A stretch of 64,000 nt of DNA from Copromyces sp. CBS 386.78 (GCA_030685235.1 MU839080.1:558001-622000); one strand, 5' to 3'; positions 24,010-34,882 are shown, counted from the stretch's first letter. Translations and numbers: made by a program. The notes: generated from the letters alone by a model not told the origin.

Positions 24010-27000
24010 AGTATTAGTCGTAATAAGATTTTGCTTCTTTAATTTCTAATAGACGGGTCCTAATATAAAGAATATAGTATACCTAGCGGTATTACGCCTT
24101 AATAGTATATTATTTGTATATGAAGTATTTACGTATATTTTGAATTGTAGGTCGTTTATCAATGAGAATTTCCCTCCTAGGATAATATTTAAATTGGGAT
24201 AACCGGTAAAATATCGTTAAAGATGTTTTATAACGATTAGATAACGGTCTATTAGTTTAGTATTACCTTTTGCCAATTTACCGACCGTATATATAATATT
24301 TAGGCGGGTACTTAGCGAAATCTAGTTTAAAGAATTGGTCTTCTTAATATAAGATTTATCGTTAGAAACCTCTTTACTCCTATATATTTTGAAGTCCGGG
24401 GGCTAGGGAGTCTTAACCGGGTGGAGGGGTTTATTCGAGGGGTTAAATTTTATAATAATCAATTTGGTATATCGTTCTTATAATATGAAAATTGTACGTT
24501 CCTCTTTATTTTTAATTATATTAAAGCTAAGAAAGGTATATATTAGTCTTATATATTTAATAGTAAAGTATTATTATAAATATTAATAAATATTATTAAT
24601 AATCTTTTTACCGGGTGCCGTAATAAGGAAATCGTCGACGTAGAAGATAATAAGGGTATTAAAGCCTTTATTAATAAGTAAATAAATATTTCTTCCGATA
24701 GGTAGAAAGCCTAATTTCTTGAAGATAAGTAAGACCGTTTCAAATTAGTATAAAGGATTACGGTATAAATTATAAAAAGCCCTTTTTAATTGGCAAACGA
24801 GCTTATTACGAAGTCCTTTTTTAAGACTAATCGATTATTCAATATAATATTTATAATCCTTAGGAATTAAAGCGTTTAAGAATACGGTATTAATATTAAA
24901 TTATTCGTAGTCGAAGTTATAGGTAGCTATAATAGTTAAAAACAATTATATGTTAATTATATTAGCGATAGCGGCGTAAATATTTTAAATTGCCTAATTA
25001 TCGTTGGTTTCGAAGTTACTACATACGATTTAGCGAGTACATATACGATAATTTTTACGATTGATATCGTATTTTTCGTTATAAACCTATTTGCTAGGTA
25101 AAACCTCTATATTTAAAGTCCTCTTAACTAGGAAATACATACCCTAATCTTCAAACGTTTTAATTTATTTCTTTATTATTAGGAGTTAATAGGTGTTATA
25201 ATTGTGAAGTTTCTTTATTGCCTAGAAGTTCTTAGGGATAGGGCGAGCGTTAGTATAGGTGGTTTAAAAATTATAAATAACCTTTATCGTTATTAAATAG
25301 TATTAGGGTGGTTTAATAACGTATTTCGCCTTTGCTATACCGAAGAATAGTTTAATATTACGTTCGATAACGTTACTATTATTATTAATAATAGACTATA
25401 TACTATATTTGAAATTAGGTAGTTTAACCGTAGTAGATCGATGAAGTTTACCCGCCGGCTACAATTTTATTACTAGGGTTAGAGACTTTAGAAATAGTTT
25501 AACCGCTAGCGAATCGGGTATTTAAAGTATTTTAATATCCTGCTTTTTAACTTTTAAAAGTATGGCCGTCGCTAGTAATATAAGTGGTCTTTATAGTAGT
25601 TGAGAGGTAACTAAAAATTACGTTATTAGGGGGGGTTGAAGGGGAAGTAGTCCGCTAATAATTAGATTATTGGGTACCGTAATTATTTTTTAATTAGGGA
25701 ATATATTGGGAGGTATAGGGTTATCCTTATTAAAATTTTCGAAATTTACAATATTATATTATTGTTCGTTATATTCGATCGATTAAATCGGTTCGTTTTG
25801 GGGTAAAATCGTTTCGGTCGTCGGTTAGGGTATAGGTTTTAGAGTGCTTACAATCGTTGGGGCACCCCTAATAGCTGGAGTATTTTTAATAATTAAAATA
25901 CTCTTAGTAATTAGAGTATTCGTCGTAGGATTTAGAGTAATTTCTGGGGTGGGGTAGGTTTTATTATATAAGAAAAGTATAAATATATCCTTTTTCTATT
26001 ATTTCTACTAATTATTAGCAATCTAGTTAGATTTTTGGTTTAAAGACTCAGCTGATCGTCGATAAGATTTAATAGCCGTTACCTAGACGGTAATTCCGCT
26101 ATTAGCGACCTCTTTGATTTCTTTAATAAATTAATTTAAAAAGAAAATTCTATAGGGTAGAGCTTTTACTTTTGGATTCTTAAGTTTATTATCGTTTTTA
26201 AAGAATTTGATAGTATTAGTACGGATAATTATACTAATTTTTGGATCCTAAATCTAATAGATCCTTCTATAATTATTATTATATTTTAGAAATTTACTAC
26301 GGCGGGCTCATTCTTCGAACTTATTCCTTTTAGTACGCTTCTCTAATTTAATATAATAATAGGTTATATAAAAGAAGGTTCGTAGATAATCTATCTTAGG
26401 CTTGATTTAATCCGCTAGAAAATTAGGGATTACCCTCGTAAAGATCTTATAGGGAATTTTATTATTAAGGTTTAATTTGGTTAATATAACGTTAAATATT
26501 ATTATAACCGCTTGGACTACTAAAGGCTAGAAGTATTCTAGTATACCTAGATCTAGTATTAACGCCCTATTTCTAATTATATCAATATAGCTAGTTCGTT
26601 CTAGTTTACCGTTTATTTAAGGGGTATATACTAGGGTTTTATAGAATTGAACGCCTTCTTTACAAATTTACTTAATGAGTTTACTATATTAGAATTCTTT
26701 AGTATTGAATTTAAATTCTAGTCCGCTATTGAAATTTAGAATTTTAATTTTAAACTTAATCTAGAGTTTAATCTACTTTTTGAATTAGGTAATAATAATA
26801 TAAGTATCGCTCTTATTGTTATAGAATTTTAATTAGTAATATTTAAAGACGTTATAGATAAAATGAACCGTATAGCGAATTCCTATATATTTAGGTGTAT
26901 TATATGAAATAATATCGATTCGAACGAATTATAATAATGTAATTATAATTGGATGGGTGCCTTTAGGGATATAGTCAGTTATTTTAGCGCGTAAATACGT

Positions 27001-28850
27001 ATTGTAAATGTAATTATTAATATTATTAAATTTGATACTAGCTTGCTTATAGGCCTTTAAGACCTATTCTTTACCTATGTATATTATTCTCTTATATATT
27101 GTTATATAGTTAATAGACGCTAGTATTATATGCTTAGGTATAATAATAGTCTAGTTAAAGTTATTTAGTTGAAATATTAGTAAAACGATTAGATTATTAA
27201 CGAAATTGTATTATATGAATCCTTTCCCGTTGGTATTAAATAAGGAGATCTGGTTGGTCCTTATATTCTATTTTAAATTATGCTTCAATAGTGCTTATAT
27301 TAATAATAGATTGGCTGGGGTAGATAGATCGAAGATAATATTAGATATATGAATTCTAATATTAATATTGGTTGTTATAGGTAAGGTTAGTTCAATTATA
27401 CTAATATAGTAGGTATAGTTAATTGAACTGTTGCTTATAATGTATTTTGAGGGATAGGCTAGAGGGTGTAATTCTGTAAATTATTTCTGGTGGTTGAAAA
27501 TGCAGGAACTATAATTAGAATTGTAAATTACTAGATTCTTAATTAGGTTTATAGGTAGTGCTTTAAAAGCTTGTTAGTCTTTAACGGAGTTATAATAGGA
27601 ATATTATAAATAATACGATTAAGGATATTTTTAATTCGTTTTAATACTAGTAATATATTTTATTACGGGCTCTAGTGAAAACCTAGATTATTACCGCTAA
27701 AGGATGCCATATTAAAATTGCTTCCTCTATTAAATAGTAGTATAGATCTAAATATAGCCGGATTAGCTAAAATAGTATTAGTATTACCTAAAGCGGCCAT
27801 AATACTGGTGTTGGAGGGCGGCTTTGCGTGCTTACGAGTTTCCTCTTTATTCTTCTAAGTATTAGAGGCTTTATCGGGTTTATACTATTAGTAGATCGAG
27901 ATCTTATTATTACGGTAACAATTATAAATATAGTAGATATAATCTTTGGAGATAGTATTATTACAGACGGTATAGATATTCTTCTTATTACTATTACCGC
28001 TATTAGTATTATTATTAGAAGATAAGGTAGAGGTCGAAGTAGTATTGGTATTATTATTTTTATTATTAGTCTTATTGGTAGTCGAGGTCTTAATTTGAAC
28101 AGTCAAATTATTTTAATATTTTTCGGTATTATTAATAATAAAAAGTTATTCTAATAATTGTACGGCTGTTAATTTATTGTTATTAATATCCTTCTCTTAT
28201 AGTATAGCGTAGGTAGGATAATTATATTTAATTATATTGAATAAGTTAAGGATTTTAACGGTAGGATCGAACGTTAAACTGCTGTCGGCCATACGGTGAC
28301 GGGAAAGCTTATACTAAGTAAAGAAAAAAAATATAGAATTGAAATTAGAGCGACGGAGTCTTTAATACTATTTAAGGAGCTTAGTACGTATAGTACTAGT
28401 AATTTTACCGATATAGTTTTTAATAAGGTTAAAGAGATATTTCGGATCTTTATTAGATTAATTCTAATTATTAATACGAAGAGTAATTAAAATTTCATTA
28501 TCTTTAAGGGTAGTATTAATAATTCTAAGAGTTTAAATATAATTCTACTTCTATATTTTATATTTATCGGGTTTAGTAGTCTTATTAAATTTAGCGATTA
28601 CTTTATAAATGAAGTTATTAACGTCGGCGTATTTAAATTTAGTACGAAGGGCGCGCTCTTAGAAATTAATATTCTACTAGCCGCGAAGTATAATTAGGGA
28701 ACTAGCGTTAAATATAGCGGTACCTATTTTATTATTATTGTAAATAAAGAGTTGAAGTATAAGGATATTATTTGTAGTAGTAGGTATAATATTCGAAGAA
28801 GATTCGGTAGTTTAGGGTTTAGGGTTGTCGATCTTTTAGATAATCTTTAT
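24010..28850 (-). pseudogene. Element C gag-pol remnant (gag, integrase, RT, N-terminal RNase H)
   Basis: Read on the minus strand. A gag region spans about 28850-27830, with an Asn/Thr-rich tract near 28020-28090. An integrase core runs about 27000-26590, with GLEFKFN and the copia signature YTP-INGKLERTS. Reverse transcriptase includes LVCQLKRAFYNLY and an intact active-site YVDD at 24631-24642. The beginning of RNase H lies near 24080-24015. Stops are mostly TAG/TAA in place of Trp or Gln. The frame is better preserved than in A or B, yet still broken at many points. Domain order identifies Ty1/copia. Confidence 0.85.
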
Positions 28851-28879
28851 AGGAATTGATTAAATTATTAACAACGCGA

Positions 28880-29060
28880 TAGCCGGTTAACGACGTGAAA
28901 GTTGGTCAAGTATATAACGAGGTTAATTCCCAGTAACCGGTAAGCCTACGATTATGGTATTAATTATTAATTAATTAACGATTTAAAAGCCGGTTAATAT
29001 GCTGAAGTTAATTCCCAGGGTATAACCCGGTAGGCCTACGAATATAGTATTAACGATTCG
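28880..29060 (-). repeat. Tandem repeat in leader of element C
   Basis: Two copies of an about 85-bp unit. Each includes AGCCGGTTAA, then GTTAATTCCCAG, then CCGGTA-GCCTACGA and a TATTAA end. A third, partial copy (CGAAGGTTGGTT / CGAAGGTCGGTT, and a later TTAATTCCCGG) lies up to about 29157. It sits between the 5' LTR and gag, where copia leaders carry packaging or primer-associated RNA structure; that role is only a guess. Confidence 0.6.
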
Positions 29061-29157
29061 AAGGTTGGTTATTAATTGACAATTCGAAGGTCGGTTGTAA
29101 TTGCGCGCGACGACGAAGATCGCTTACGAGTTGGATAACGACGAATTTAATTCCCGG

Positions 29158-29584
29158 ATTAAATTTAGAGAATGTCTATTCGTACTGTTGAAAACGTCTT
29201 ATCGCACTGTGGTCCAAAAGGGAAACCTTTAAGTAACTTATATAAATAAAGTCTAATAATGGTAAAAAGTAGCTCATAATTTTTGTCATTTTCTATAGTA
29301 TTTTTGAGCACTCCTTTTATATATACACCCCCTATATTAATCCTTCTTTTTATGGAAAATTGGATTTCCAAAGTTAGGAACCTCAACCTATAAAGCCTAT
29401 ACCTTCTGAAGTCCGTGCGGAGGCATAACGATAGTAGTAAAATTAAATAAAATTCTAGGAATGTAAATATACAATTTTCATACTTGTAAGCTTAGATTTC
29501 GTAAAGTTACACTTAGTTAACCTTTTAGACCACAGTGTGATAAGACGTTTCCAACAGTACGAATAGACATCCTCTAAATTTAAT
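29158..29584. mobile_element. Non-autonomous TIR element (MITE-like) inside element C
   Basis: The outer about 60 bp at each end are inverted copies of each other (29158-29220 and 29522-29584), with shared blocks GTCTATTCGTACTGTTG and CACTGTGGTC. The few mismatches are G/A or C/T type. The ends include TAAATTTA on both sides, which could be an 8-bp target duplication but is palindromic, so element edges are ambiguous by a few bases. A 73-codon minus frame inside has no ATG and no transposase similarity that I recognise. Size (427 bp) and structure fit a MITE; the superfamily is undecided. Confidence 0.75.
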
Positions 29585-29620
29585 AGGTTTCGATCGTTAG
29601 TTAATTGATTGTAATAGCTT

Positions 29621-29636
29621 TAGAGGGCTTATAACC
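29621..29636 (-). promoter_or_regulatory. Element C primer-binding site (initiator tRNA-Met half-molecule type)
   Basis: Directly against the 5' LTR, the minus strand reads GGTTATAAGCCC. One G-to-A change away is GGTTATGAGCCC, the complement of the initiator tRNA-Met anticodon stem-loop (CUCAUAA core). Copia elements are known to prime from this internal half-tRNA instead of the tRNA 3' end. Position and sequence both fit; the original G is inferred from RIP. Confidence 0.65.
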
Positions 29637-29788
29637 TGTGCGACGTACAAGGCAACGAAGAAGCTATAATATATCTATTGAGTTGCTAAGTCTGGAAAGA
29701 ATGTGCGGAAAGGTCTGGAGGGCTAAAAGAAGGGAGGCTGTGCCCTGCCTGATCTGTGCCATGGCCAGGTGCACGGGCCTCTCCAACA
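29637..29788 (-). repeat. Element C 5' LTR
   Basis: 152 bp. On the plus strand it begins TGTGCGACG and ends CTCCAACA, so the TG...CA termini are intact at the outer end. RIP-type changes cluster in its left, inner half. It is followed by the GGTAT duplication. Confidence 0.92.
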
Positions 29789-29793
29789 GGTAT

Positions 29794-32700
29794 GAAATCC
29801 GGACTACTCAAAATGGGGTTTAGTTGTCACCATAAAGTGTTTGCCGTCAAGTCCCCTGTAAAACTTCTGCTTCCGTCAAACCTGCCGAAGATGAATTGTA
29901 CCTGGAGTGAATGATGGGCAACGTCCAAGTAATTTTGGGTAAAATGTTGATATACAAGAGAAGCCTGTAACGGATAGTCATACCACTTGGCAACTATAAG
30001 AGACAAGCGGTAGTTCGACAGTGTGCTGACGTCTGGCCTGCAAAGATCGAGATCTCGTTTTCTGGCGAGTACCTGGTCATCTTCAGGTGTCCGTTCCTTA
30101 CGTAGGATGTGGTATACATACGTAGCAAGAGTCTTTGCACACCGCAAGTTGAAACTGGCGTCGGATCGTGAGCGCAAACAGGCACGGCGGTAAGGCAGGC
30201 TGCTCTGGCAAGATGATTGTCGGGCATTATTTGCTTGCCCTGCCAACCTGGAAAAGGCACATGGCCGTCGGTCCCGTCAACACGTGTAGTCCAGGGTTTG
30301 GTATGACGTCTCCTTGCGCAAGACATCAGATGCGGGCACCTAGCATAGTGCAGAAATAAAATAACCTCGTTTCGACATGCTTCGAAATTGCTTGGCGTCT
30401 ATCCCAGGTCGGCGGAAAATCCGGGGTAACATAACGAAAAGGGGGAAAATGAACGGCAGGGTGCCGGAAAGGAGCCCCGACAGCCGAACTAGTGTTGGTA
30501 TGGGATTACAGTAGGTCGTTACCTAGGCGTAACGGCTGCAAGAGCCCTTCCGTGGAAAGGTCGCATGGCTTCCAGGGGAAAAGGTACCTTGAGGTGCGGT
30601 TTGATGGGACTGATGAGGTTACCTTGACACCATTATAGGCGAAGATCCGAGTTCCAGAAGGCTTCTTGAAACGAAATCAGCCACGGACCAGAGCTAAAAT
30701 AGGAACATGGGCAAACACCGGTGACGGTTATGGTGGGTAAAGGGAGGATGGTGGTGTTGAGGTTAAAGGATGTCCCGATATTTGTTTCTTCGTGAAGCCC
30801 TCTAACAGCGACTTGGCTATACGGAAGGGATTGTACTTGAGCCGTCCGTCGTCGCAAACATTTGCAGAGCCAAGCAGCGGGAAACGATCCCGAATTGGAC
30901 GGCCACCTCAGTGGACGGCAATACGGAGTAGTGCCTATACAGTCTCCCGGGGCGCATAGACACTGCGAGACTGGCAGTGACAGCACAGACATAGAGGCAT
31001 CCAGCATTGGCCTGGCGGTGTGGTAACTGAAGGATTGTTGCCAATGCGATAAAAGACATGGTGGACTAAGACTGCGACCATGGTTGGCATGCTCTGGTTG
31101 TTTTGCCGCCCTCGCAACGGATGCTTATACAGCGCCGCTCGTGCCAGACTAGGCGCAAAAATTCCTATCATTGGCGTTGATCGGGACTATTCCCGGTAAT
31201 GTTGACCAAGACTCGGATTGGGAACCGCCGTGATATGGAACCAGAGGTGGACGGCGCCGTGACACCAAATCTCTCTCTCATGGAAAACTGGGTTCCGAAG
31301 GCAGTCATTGCGACATGAGACTGGTCTGTAGAGGACGGATCCAATGACAGATGGATCTCTGATTTTTCTGATGACTGTGAAACCTTGGAGTTCGGGCGTA
31401 TTGAGCCGTGTAAGGGCACAAGTGGTCGAAGTGAGGTTGTTGTTCAGGTTAAGTCTCGAGTTGGCTGCACCCCACAAAAAGAGTTCAGGTGAACCACTGT
31501 ACATACGGTACGTACCTGCCTAACAGCAGGGCTAGCCCCTCAAACGATGCACGAAAAGTGGAAACGTGGGAGCCCCACGGGGGGGGTCTAGCCCCAACCC
31601 CAACCCCGGCCGGCCCGTCCTGTCGCGCTGAATGCTGCTGCCAGATGCACAACTGAACGGAGTGACTTCCTCCTGCCAACTTCTCTTTCGCATCCAGTCG
31701 CATGCCACTTCCCAGTCCACACTTCATCCCGTTTATCTTTCTGGCCATTAGTTCATGTCATTCATGAGCTGTAAACCCACGACTGATGCGTCTTGCGCGA
31801 CTCCAGCGATCAGCCAATGCCAACCAGGTCCCGCCGTGTTCCCCCAGCTGTAGTGCCAACTGTCCGATTCAGATTATTGTCTCGTCTTTTTTGCGCCTCT
31901 ACTTCTTCTGAACTGAAGCTTCCGTTACGCACAAGCTGTTTTGGTGAGTCTGGGTCTTGTCCCGGGACCGGGACCGTGCTGTCAGGATCCAAGATGAATC
32001 AATCCATGATGAGCTCAACCACGGCAGGGACGCCTGGTCGGTCGGTGAGTGTCGACATCCCTTTCCCGATGATGCTGCCATGTCGCAGATACCGAACATT
32101 GTATACTTCTACCGTACCTACCCTTGGCTTGTCACTGCGCGGCCAGCATTCCTTTCAGCCTGCCTTTGACTGAGCTCGCCATCGATCTCATCACCCATCG
32201 GTCAAGCAGCAAGGTCGGGTATTCATTCACCTTGTGCATGCCACCATCAGCGGTACATATGTTTAGGAGCCATTCATTCCGCAGGGAGGAGTGCTCAAAG
32301 TGCCCGAAAAGGCCCGTATCAGGTGGAACGAGCATGGTTTGCTTTTTCCCCATGTCAACTCCCGTGCACGTCTCTTGGACCGGTCCGTTTCGTCCATTTG
32401 CCGTTGAAGAACCTTTCTTATTGCGGCCATTCATGCCGCCCCAGCTAAGAAGAGATAAGACACATTTCGCATGTCAGAGTGCCAAATTGTTTGTGGTGAC
32501 TTGCAAGTACTTACCGTTGACCCTCCCGTCCTTCCCCAGATTTGCTCTCCCAGACCCCAGTCCCCAGTCCGGTCCCCACTACCCTACCTGACCGTTCCCG
32601 TCTCTCCTTCCCTCCATCAAACCTGCCATCTCTTTCCCCCAACGGCGAGTTCCACACCCTTCTCTGACCGGACCCGAACTGTACCATAAAAGAATTTGTT

Positions 32701-33095
32701 GGTCTCAACTTTCTCCCTTCGAACTTCCCCCCTCTCCCCATTCACGGCACCGACCACTTGGAAAGACCACATCGTTTGCTTGCCGGACTCCCCGTACTGC
32801 AATCATCATAAAACAAGCCACGAATCTCGCCCAACTCGACAATCTCGGACCAGACTACCTCCATCAAACACAGGCCACACTAGACTCGTCTCGAACTTCG
32901 TCTATCTTCGACTTGTTCAGTTACTAAAACCCGGCTTGGGCTCCGTCACCTTTCCGTTCTCGAGACATACCTTCCCACACACGGTCTACATATTCAAGAC
33001 TTCTACAAGTACAAAACTTGAGCGTAGCGTAAGCTTCACCTTGACTGCCTCCCTCACACAGATCACTTGCTAACTCCGGTCAGACTTCTTTCACA
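29794..33095. other. Gene-poor host DNA right of the transposon block
   Basis: No gene is supported over 3.3 kb. Frames at 29827-30326, 30633-31171, 31168-31504 and 31793-32173 overlap one another on both strands, mostly lack ATG starts and have no recognisable domains. A GGGGGGG run and CCAACCCCAACCCC lie near 31578-31605. From about 32515 to 33095 the plus strand is strongly CT-rich, as in the promoter and 5' leader of the small gene that follows. Composition returns to normal immediately after the GGTAT duplication. Confidence 0.5.
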
Positions 33096-33326
33096 ATGCC
33101 TTCCCAAATCGCACAGCCTACCCCCATCTCGGTTCCTCGCCCGCACCTCGGCGTCATGACCTCGCAAGACCTTTTCGCCAGTGTCAACGCTTCCTTCAGC
33201 AAGAACAGCCAGCCGTCAACACCAAGTCACACCATCCAAGAGCATGACTACTCGGTGCCAGCTCCTCCTCCTCCAAGCCCCGTCAGCTTCCGGGATCACC
33301 ATTGGCCATCAACCGTCCGCCGTTAA
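33096..33326 (+). CDS. Small hypothetical Ser/Pro-rich protein
   Basis: A 76-codon frame starting at an ATG in excellent fungal context (CACAATGCC) after an about 580-bp CT-rich leader. The product is hydrophilic and rich in Ser, Pro and Gln, with a VPAPPPPSP stretch near residues 53-61 and a basic end. It has no signal peptide, membrane segment or known domain. Similar short, disordered Pro/Ser-rich proteins are common in Sordariales, but I do not recognise this one. The leader and start context are the main reasons for calling it. It could instead be an upstream frame or the first exon of a longer transcript. Confidence 0.45.
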   Translation: MPSQIAQPTPISVPRPHLGVMTSQDLFASVNASFSKNSQPSTPSHTIQEHDYSVPAPPPPSPVSFRDHHWPSTVRR

Positions 33327-34768
33327 GTCAGCTCCGGCTGTTCTTTTCTTGGTTCGTGGGTCGAGCACCAGAGTTTGTCTCATTTCAAGGGAGGCCGCAT
33401 AGGCCGTAATCGGAAAGCTCTTGTACACATACACTGTATCACTTCATCACCGTCTTCGGAATCGCACCAGCAAGCAAGCATTCTTATTTCGTCAAGGTCG
33501 AAAGCTTCTCAGCGAGAGAACCTCTGTTGTCTTTTTCTTTTTTCCTCGGTACATGGGCAACACAAAATTCACTCGGAGTCACGGCGGGGAAGTAATGGAG
33601 TAATGGGAATGGGCGCGCACAAAATGGTTGGGGAAAGGCCTTGGTCGTCTTGGGTTCTTCGGTTACGAAACATCCTTATTACATCACACAAAACACTCTC
33701 GCGAGGATAATGGTCCTTCATGGCGGACACAATACAAGCTGTGCTTTAGTCTAATGCTACAAAACGTACCTCAGTTTGATTTGTTCAGCTCCAGGCAACT
33801 TACTAATGTGACATGATGTTTTGGTTTCCCCGGCAACAAAGATTAGCCGGTCACTCAGATATGACGCCAGAGCCATAGGTGATCGTCTTTTCTGTTCTCT
33901 GCCGTCCCCAATAAAAGCTCTGCAATACTGCATCAGAACTGACTGATCGTTTCCACAGTTGTCGTCACTAACAATATTATTGGATAGCTAAGACCAACTA
34001 CATCGGCATGCTCCCAATGACATCCCAAAGAGCTCATGTCTCGGTTCTCAGTCGTCTAGACCAAAAGACCCTTTATCACACAACCAATATCTCAGCCTTT
34101 GACGATTGGTCTTATGTTATCAGCACTAACAAGGACTGGCCATACATGTTTATCGCTCCATCTCGCTTTGTTTTTGGGTTGCAAAACAAGGGTCCACCAC
34201 TGTTATCATCACAAACATCATCTTCAAAAACGATTGGTCTGTTGCTATAAACACCAAAAGCACTTACCACAAACCTTAGTTTCCTACCCACCGACTAAAA
34301 ACAATAATCAGAAACATCCAGACTGCCGAACAGCCTCACCTCCCGCTTTACTAAGCAGATCGATTCGCGATTCGCGTAGTATACGCAATCTTGCTCACAA
34401 TACGAGCACTGTGGACCTTGCTCTCGGAGAAATCAGGAAGTCTCGAAACAAGCGGATAGAGCAGATCAGTTCGAGACCTGTCGTCTAACCGTCCACTCAC
34501 TCGCTACATTTCCAAACATAGCTATGGATCCCCCGAACGGCCCGGTCGGTACGGTAGGCGGTGGATTGGGTGGCAAACAAATCCGGGGATCCAATGTTGT
34601 TTTGGCGTCGTCGTCAACGACCCCCACAGAGCTGCCGAGGCGCCCTAAAAGGGGACCCCGGTGGTCCCCTAAAAACCCACTTTCTGCAGCTGTCGACATG
34701 CACTCCACGTTCATGTCATGCACTGCTACACTACTGCAACCCCCTGGACGGAGGAGACCCTTGGAGCG

Positions 34769-34882
34769 TAGGTGGTGTGAAAAATGGGATGTGCACCGGT
34801 TACCACTAACAGCTGGCTTATTGCCATAGTAAAGCGTACTGTTAGTGCTACTGTCTGCACACCCCATTTTTCACACCACCTA
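34769..34882. mobile_element. Hairpin/MITE-like inverted repeat
   Basis: Arms 34769-34795 and 34856-34882 are inverted copies matching at 26 of 27 positions (TAGGTGGTGTGAAAAATGGG and its complement). An inner pair, CACTAACAG (34804-34812) and CTGTTAGTG (34839-34847), extends the fold. Both ends carry TA, as expected for a Tc1/mariner-type TA duplication around a TIR starting GGTGG. No coding capacity. It may be a tiny MITE or a structured RNA; a second genomic copy would be needed to decide. Confidence 0.6.

Larger units (their letters stand above)
8776..29788 (-). mobile_element. Ty1/copia LTR retrotransposon (element C), outermost of three nested elements
   Basis: Bounded by two 152-bp direct LTRs (8776-8927 and 29637-29788) that begin TG and end TA/CA, flanked by a perfect 5-bp target duplication GGTAT (8771-8775 and 29789-29793). 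Coding order on the minus strand is gag, integrase, reverse transcriptase, RNase H, the copia order. Element A interrupts it within RNase H, and a TIR element lies in its leader. Without these it is about 6 kb, a normal copia size. It is heavily AT-enriched with TAA/TAG where Gln or Trp is expected, as RIP produces. No intact reading frame remains, so it cannot move autonomously. Confidence 0.92.

Noticed and set aside
29165..29386. 73-codon minus-strand frame inside the TIR element
   Set aside because: Starts with TTG, runs through one inverted repeat and shows no transposase motif.
8928..29636. Possibility that the AT-rich block is a centromere or a mitochondrial insert
   Set aside because: Its whole length is explained by three bounded retroelements with matching LTRs and duplications plus one TIR element, and no mitochondrial gene is seen.
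29638..29823. 61-codon plus-strand frame crossing the edge of element C
   Set aside because: It spans the LTR and the target duplication, so it cannot be an ancestral host gene.
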